Shown: positions 60,090 to 64,000 of the stretch, piece by piece
Layout: each line of letters opens with the position of its first letter
How positions within the stretch are numbered: the first letter of the stretch is position 1
Assembly (NCBI RefSeq): GCF_002214545.1
Contig: NZ_CP015105.1
Coordinates: 1,798,001-1,862,000, forward strand
From: Thermococcus thioreducens
Lineage (GTDB): Archaea; Methanobacteriota_B; Thermococci; Thermococcales; Thermococcaceae
Reading direction: 5' to 3'
DNA: 64,000 nt
Made by a program: the position numbers and the translations under genes
The notes under the pieces: model-generated
Databases searched by the model: none
What the model was told of the DNA's origin: nothing
Seen by the model: only the letters and a program-made list of their open reading frames with translations

Positions 60090-60881
60090 ATGCTCGCTGG
60101 AGTTGGCCTGATGCCCCACGGAAACCCGGTTTTAGAGCCCCCAGATGAAGATACGAGAAGGCTCGCAGATGTCCTGAAGAAAATTGGGAGAACTTTCGCC
60201 GGTGTGGATTCCTACGTCCTCATAAGCCCCCACAACGCTCGTATGAGCGAGCATCTTGGCGTTATTTTAGCCGAAAACCTCGTCTCGTGGCTCGGCTTTG
60301 AGGGGAAAGTGATACCTGGCGAGTGGAAGACCGACCGCGAACTGGCTGAGAAAATTTACAGAGAGGAGAAAGACGCAGGAATGCCTGTCGTTGATTTGAA
60401 CTTCGCTTCCCTTAGCGGGGAATATTCAAGATGGCCGTTAAGCTGGGGCGAACTCATACCGCTCCAGTTCCTTGAAAGAAAACCGCTGGTCCTCATGACC
60501 CCGGCGAGAAATCTTAGCAGGGAGATGCTAGTTAAGTTCGGCGAAACGCTTGGAGATATCATCGAGGTAAGCGGGAAGAAAGTAGCGTTGATAATCAGCG
60601 CAGACCACGGACATGCACACGACGAGAAAGGACCCTATGGCTACAGAAAGGAGAGCGAAACCTACGACAGGCTCATCATGGAGCTGATTAACGAGAACCG
60701 CCTTGAAGAGCTATTAAAAATCCCCGAGGAGCTCGTGAGGAATGCCTTAGTTGACAGCTACTGGCAGATGCTCATAATGCTCGGGGCAATGAGAAATGCC
60801 GAATTCGAGCTTAAAGATTCAGCCTACGCCTGTCCGACCTACTTTGGCATGGCGGGGGCGCTGTGGGTGAGGAAGGTTTAA
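60090..60881 (+). CDS. LigB-family extradiol dioxygenase-like protein
   Basis: A 263-residue class III extradiol dioxygenase fold. Metal-binding or catalytic His residues lie in LMPHGN, VLISPHNARMSEH and SADHGHAH. Members cleave catechols or act in unknown reactions, and the related MEMO/AmmeMemoRadiSam proteins are non-enzymatic. Substrate unknown here. A TATA box lies at 60051-60059 and GGTGATACC is the ribosome binding site. The following VapBC TATA box overlaps its stop. Confidence 0.8.
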   Translation: MLAGVGLMPHGNPVLEPPDEDTRRLADVLKKIGRTFAGVDSYVLISPHNARMSEHLGVILAENLVSWLGFEGKVIPGEWKTDRELAEKIYREEKDAGMPVVDLNFASLSGEYSRWPLSWGELIPLQFLERKPLVLMTPARNLSREMLVKFGETLGDIIEVSGKKVALIISADHGHAHDEKGPYGYRKESETYDRLIMELINENRLEELLKIPEELVRNALVDSYWQMLIMLGAMRNAEFELKDSAYACPTYFGMAGALWVRKV

Positions 60882-60915
60882 ATGGACAACGAGTTTACAT
60901 GTCCATGGTGATTCC

Positions 60916-61176
60916 ATGTCATCAACAAAGCATGTTCAGACTGAGATAGATGAAAGTCTTTACTCAATGCTAAAAGCCCTCTCCCTAAGGGAAAAAAGAC
61001 CCATAAAGGAAATCCTGCGGGATGCAATAGAGGAGTACCTGCGAAAAAATGCGAATTTAACCGAGGAAGAGATTTCAAAAGACCCAATATGGGACGCCTT
61101 TGGGGTTGTCGCGCTGAAGGGCAAAAGGACCAGCCGTGATGAGGACTGGGGAGTGGTTGAATGGCGAAGCCATTGA
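60916..61176 (+). CDS. ribbon-helix-helix antitoxin (VapB type)
   Basis: An 86-residue protein: a ribbon-helix-helix DNA-binding N-terminus (HVQTEIDESLYSMLKALSLR, RPIKEILRDAIEEYL) and a toxin-binding tail (DPIWDAFGVVALKGKRTSRD). It overlaps the PIN toxin gene by 16 nt. ATG 60916 has GGTGATT upstream. Different antitoxin fold from the AbrB-type pair at 30044. Confidence 0.86.
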   Translation: MSSTKHVQTEIDESLYSMLKALSLREKRPIKEILRDAIEEYLRKNANLTEEEISKDPIWDAFGVVALKGKRTSRDEDWGVVEWRSH

Positions 61177-61589
61177 AACCCGAGCTATTTTACATGGACA
61201 CAAGCGCGATGATAGCACTTCTCGTTAGGGACGACCCGGAGCACGAAAGGGCGCTGAGCTTCTTCAGAGATGCCGTCAGAGGGGGCTCGGTCTTTGTAAT
61301 CGGAAGACCAACATTGATGGAGTTCCTGAACGGTGTTGCGAAGCACGTTGGAAAGGACGTAGCCGAGGAGCAGTACCGGCTCTACACGTCGAGCAGGTTT
61401 ATATTCATAGAAAAGGAGAACGAGGCAGACTGGACGAGGGCCTGGGAGCTCTTCTTCAAGTACCGAGACCAGCGGGGGATAGACCTCTTTGACAGCTTAG
61501 CTTTCGCGATAATGGAGAGGCTCGGAATCAGGAAAGCCTTTACCTTCGACAGCGACTTCGTTGTTCATGGGTTCACAATGCTACCCTGA
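61161..61589 (+). CDS. PIN-domain toxin (VapC family)
   Basis: A 142-residue PIN ribonuclease with acids in YMDTSAMIAL, LMEFLNG, IDLFDSLAFAIM and FTFDSDF. It pairs with the ribbon-helix-helix antitoxin, which overlaps it by 16 nt. RNA target unknown. It ends 4 nt from the convergent AlaX gene. Confidence 0.88.
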   Translation: MAKPLKPELFYMDTSAMIALLVRDDPEHERALSFFRDAVRGGSVFVIGRPTLMEFLNGVAKHVGKDVAEEQYRLYTSSRFIFIEKENEADWTRAWELFFKYRDQRGIDLFDSLAFAIMERLGIRKAFTFDSDFVVHGFTMLP

Positions 61590-61593
61590 GAGA

Positions 61594-62058
61594 CTAAAGG
61601 ACGTCAAAGCTGATCTCCAAAAGCTCCTTGCTCCTCCTAAACCTAACTTTCCTGATTTTTATCTCCCCTATCTCCCCAGTAGTTGAAGTGTGCTCCTTGT
61701 TGCACGCGTTCACATTCCAGCCTTCGATAACGACGACCCTGAGGGTTCTTATCTCCTCCGGAATCGGGAAGAGGTCGTACATGTCCTCGCCGAAGCGCTC
61801 CTCGGCCTCTTCCCGCGGAAGCTCGTAGACCCGAACCGGGACGTTTTCTTTTACCTTCTCGTTGGCAAGGCGCTCTATCTCGGCGATTTCTTCGGGCGTC
61901 GGCTTCCGGTCGAACTTGACCGTTAATCTCCCGTGGTTCCCACTAACATAAACGCTCGCTGTCCACTTGGCGTTTTCACCCAGAACCTTCACAACTGCAC
62001 CTTTGAGGACGTGAAGAGCGGTGTGGGTTCTAACCTCCACCGGCAACATAGGCGTCAT
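61594..62058 (-). CDS. AlaX-type alanyl-tRNA editing protein
   Basis: A 154-residue free-standing editing domain (AlaX-S type) related to the second half of alanyl-tRNA synthetase. Zinc-ligand motifs are HTALH near residue 12 and CNKEH near 118. It clears Ser or Gly mischarged on tRNA-Ala. ATG 62058 is used; the in-frame ATG 62049 is equally possible, and no strong ribosome binding site marks either. Confidence 0.88.
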   Translation of the reverse strand: MTPMLPVEVRTHTALHVLKGAVVKVLGENAKWTASVYVSGNHGRLTVKFDRKPTPEEIAEIERLANEKVKENVPVRVYELPREEAEERFGEDMYDLFPIPEEIRTLRVVVIEGWNVNACNKEHTSTTGEIGEIKIRKVRFRRSKELLEISFDVL

Positions 62059-62234
62059 AAAACCTTTGGGGAGGACCTATTAACTGTTGCGGCGACCGTA
62101 GTAAGATACGCTGGGTTATTAACCAGCCGGGTAAATTCAAACGGAGATTATCCAGCGGCGCTTGAATGTTTTTCAGTTCACTTAAGTCTCCACCGAATAA
62201 TTCACGCCAGAAGCTTGCACCATTAAACAAAAAC

Positions 62235-62244
62235 CGTTATAAAT
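62235..62244 (+). promoter_or_regulatory. TATA box for the cPGS-like gene
   Basis: CGTTATAAAT centred about 55 nt before ATG 62295; GAGGTGGTC is the ribosome binding site. Confidence 0.6.
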
Positions 62245-62294
62245 GCCAAAAACGATACACCAGTGCCAGGTTAAAAATTTTTGAGGTGGTCATC

Positions 62295-63641
62295 ATGGCC
62301 GAAAAGAAGAGAAAGAGGGTTCTCATTTTGGGTGCAGCAGGTAGGGACTTCCACAACTTCAACGTGTTCTTCCGCGACAACCCGGAGTATGAGGTTGTAG
62401 CTTTTACCGCCACCCAGATACCGGACATCGAGGGCAGGCTCTATCCACCTGAACTTGCCGGCGAGCTCTACCCGAACGGAATTCCGATCTGGAGCGAGGA
62501 CGACCTTGAGAAGATAATCAAGGAGCACAACATTGACATAGTTGTCTTCGCCTACTCCGACGTCTCCCACGAGCACGTCATGCACCTGGCCTCTCGCGCT
62601 CACTCAGCTGGCGCTGACTTCTGGCTCCTCGGCCCGAAGAGCACCATGCTCAAGTCCAGCAAGCCGGTCATAGCGGTCACCGCCGTCAGAACCGGGTGTG
62701 GAAAGAGCCAGACCAGCAGGAAGGTCGCCCAGCTTCTCCAGGAGATGGGCTACAAGGTCGTCGCCATAAGGCACCCGATGCCCTACGGCGACCTCAGGAA
62801 GCAGGTCGTCCAGCGCTTCGCAAGCTACGAGGACCTCGACAAGCACGAGTGCACCATCGAAGAGCGCGAGGAGTACGAGCCCTACATCGACAGGGGCATG
62901 GTGGTCTATGCCGGCGTTGACTACGAGAAGATCCTCCGCGAGGCCGAGAAGGAGGCAGACATAATCCTCTGGGACGGCGGAAACAACGACTTCCCGTTCT
63001 ACGAGCCGGACCTCTGGATAGTAGTTACGGACCCGCACAGGCCCGGCCACGAACTCAAGTACCACCCAGGTGAGACCAACTTCCGCGCCGCTGACGTTAT
63101 CATCATCAACAAGATCGACACCGCCAACAGGGACGACATCCAGAAGGTCCGTGAGAGCATCGAGAAGGTCAACCCGAACGCCATCGTCATCGACGGTGCC
63201 TCACCGCTCTACGTCGACAAGCCGGAGCTCATCAAGGGCAAGCGCGTTTTGGTGGTTGAGGACGGCCCGACCCTCACCCACGGAGGCATGAAGTACGGTG
63301 CAGGCTACATCGCCGCCAAAAAGTACGGGGCTAAGGAAATAGTCGACCCGAGGCCCTACGCCGTTGGCTCAATCGTCGAGACCTACAAGAAGTACAGCCA
63401 CCTTGACGTCATCCTTCCCGCTATGGGCTACGGCGCCAAACAGATCAAGGAGCTTGAGGAGACCATCAACAGGGCCGATGCAGACGTCGTCATCATGGGT
63501 ACCCCAATCGACCTTAGGAGAGTCATGAAGCTCAACAAGCCGGCCGTTCGCGTCAGGTACGAGCTTGAGGAGATCGGCGAGCCGAAGCTCAGGGACATCC
63601 TCAAGGAGTTCGTCGAGAAGTGCGAGAAGCTCAAGAAGTGA
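62295..63641 (+). CDS. cyclic 2,3-diphosphoglycerate synthetase-like NTPase
   Basis: A 448-residue NTPase. An N-terminal Rossmann-like domain (VLILGAAGRDFHNFN, FTATQIPDI) precedes a P-loop domain with Walker A RTGCGKSQT, metal-site region IILWDGGNND and IINKIDTAN. It matches proteins annotated as cyclic 2,3-diphosphoglycerate synthetase, which makes a thermoprotective solute in some methanogens; the true product in Thermococcales is uncertain, as the solute is not a typical major one there. Monocistronic by appearance. Confidence 0.78.
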   Translation: MAEKKRKRVLILGAAGRDFHNFNVFFRDNPEYEVVAFTATQIPDIEGRLYPPELAGELYPNGIPIWSEDDLEKIIKEHNIDIVVFAYSDVSHEHVMHLASRAHSAGADFWLLGPKSTMLKSSKPVIAVTAVRTGCGKSQTSRKVAQLLQEMGYKVVAIRHPMPYGDLRKQVVQRFASYEDLDKHECTIEEREEYEPYIDRGMVVYAGVDYEKILREAEKEADIILWDGGNNDFPFYEPDLWIVVTDPHRPGHELKYHPGETNFRAADVIIINKIDTANRDDIQKVRESIEKVNPNAIVIDGASPLYVDKPELIKGKRVLVVEDGPTLTHGGMKYGAGYIAAKKYGAKEIVDPRPYAVGSIVETYKKYSHLDVILPAMGYGAKQIKELEETINRADADVVIMGTPIDLRRVMKLNKPAVRVRYELEEIGEPKLRDILKEFVEKCEKLKK

Positions 63642-63701
63642 TTTCTTCAATCAGAAGAAAACTTTTTATTCTCTTCTTTTGTACTTCATACCGGTGATCC
63701 C

Positions 63702-63970
63702 ATGGTAGATGAAGGAACGATATTCGTATTTGTCGGGTGCTCTGGCTGTTGGGTCTCATTGGACTGATAACAGCAATATGGGTTGTCTATGATGTCCTTG
63801 CAAAGCAGACGAAGATGGACACAACCCAGAAACTTATCTGGATCCTCGTGGCCTTGTCCCTCTGGCTCATAGGCGCAATAATCTACTACATCATAATCAA
63901 AAGAGAGCACAAGTACGAGGAGACGCCGGAAGAAATCCCCAGTAGCTACGACGAGCCGTCCATCTACTGA
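63702..63970 (+). pseudogene. PLDc_N-type small membrane protein gene, -1 frameshift
   Basis: ATG 63702 with GGTGATCCC starts MVDEGTIFVFVG, then the frame runs out. The rest, WLLGLIGLITAIWVVYDVL, LIWILVALSLWLIGAIIYYI and the acidic tail, is in the next frame from about 63737. One extra G in the GGG run (63735-63737) would restore a single 89-residue PLDc_N-like protein with two membrane helices. It may be a true mutation or a homopolymer sequencing error. A TATA-like ACTTTTTATT is at 63661-63670. Confidence 0.7.
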
Positions 63971-64000
63971 CCGGAAGCCTTTTTAGGCATGATGACCAAC

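Overview
The window is a chromosomal segment of a hyperthermophilic euryarchaeon of the order Thermococcales, most likely a Thermococcus. Supporting features are the archaeal rRNA operon order 16S, tRNA-Ala, 23S; archaeal information-processing genes (PAN, RIO2, RFC small and large subunits, HerA-Mre11-Rad50-NurA, RadB, tRNA-splicing endonuclease, class I lysyl-tRNA synthetase, FAU-1); TATA-box promoters; GGTGA/GGAGG ribosome binding sites matching the 16S 3' end; and an RFC intein. From memory, the gene neighbourhood resembles the Thermococcus kodakarensis stretch carrying PAN, plant-type asparaginase, RFC, KBL, the HerA cluster and one proteasome beta gene; this was not checked by alignment.

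Layout. 1-0.66 kb is gene-poor and rich in hairpins, ending at a tRNA-Arg. 0.9-2.6 kb: BlaI/MecI-like repressor, HtpX-like M48 protease, dCMP deaminase. 2.6-6 kb: HAD-GT2 fusion with a DUF2304 membrane partner, a GT4 polyprenyl-phosphate sugar-1-phosphate transferase, and a solitary Cas6 paralog. 6-20.2 kb: PAN, three MFS transporters, RIO2, a probable LipS2-type radical SAM enzyme, asparaginase, PhoU-like regulator, orphan IorB-like subunit, LysRS, dolichol-kinase-like protein, DUF366 and MDP-1. 20.4-25.6 kb: rRNA operon with both bulge-helix-bulge processing stems. 25.6-29.5 kb: PRPP synthetase and small membrane genes, DUF1614, ASCH, UPF0173, RadB. 29.6-30.7 kb: a decayed modification-enzyme remnant beside an AbrB/PIN toxin-antitoxin pair. 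30.6-36.4 kb: FAU-1, MoaA, an orphan TnpB element and a divergent Trm5-like methyltransferase. 36.4-42 kb: RfcL, intein-split RfcS and KBL. 42-51.2 kb: a frameshifted DUF835 gene, EndA, RimI, a C/D box sRNA, then HerA-Mre11-Rad50-NurA. 51.2-57.4 kb: large secreted proteins, a FecCD/BtuC-type ABC importer lacking a binding protein, and proteasome beta. 57.4-64 kb: membrane-anchored zincin, threonine synthase, LigB-type protein, a second VapBC, AlaX, a cyclic-2,3-diphosphoglycerate-synthetase-like NTPase and a frameshifted PLDc_N gene.

Functional links. PAN and the proteasome beta subunit act in the same degradation machine although 50 kb apart. RfcS/RfcL, RadB and HerA-Mre11-Rad50-NurA cover clamp loading and break repair. 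DUF2304, GT2, GT4 and the dolichol-kinase-like protein point to lipid-linked glycan assembly. Accessory or unstable elements are scattered singly: TnpB element, intein, two VapBC pairs, the modification-gene remnant, two frameshifted genes and several orphan secreted proteins. No CRISPR array and no compact multi-gene novel system was found. The most notable new observations are the C/D sRNA upstream of herA with a well-placed 23S match, the apparently non-catalytic orphan Cas6, the BlaI-HtpX pair with a candidate operator, the dyad operator at 59.97 kb, the mosaic nurA, and the SBP-less importer divergent from a large secreted protein.
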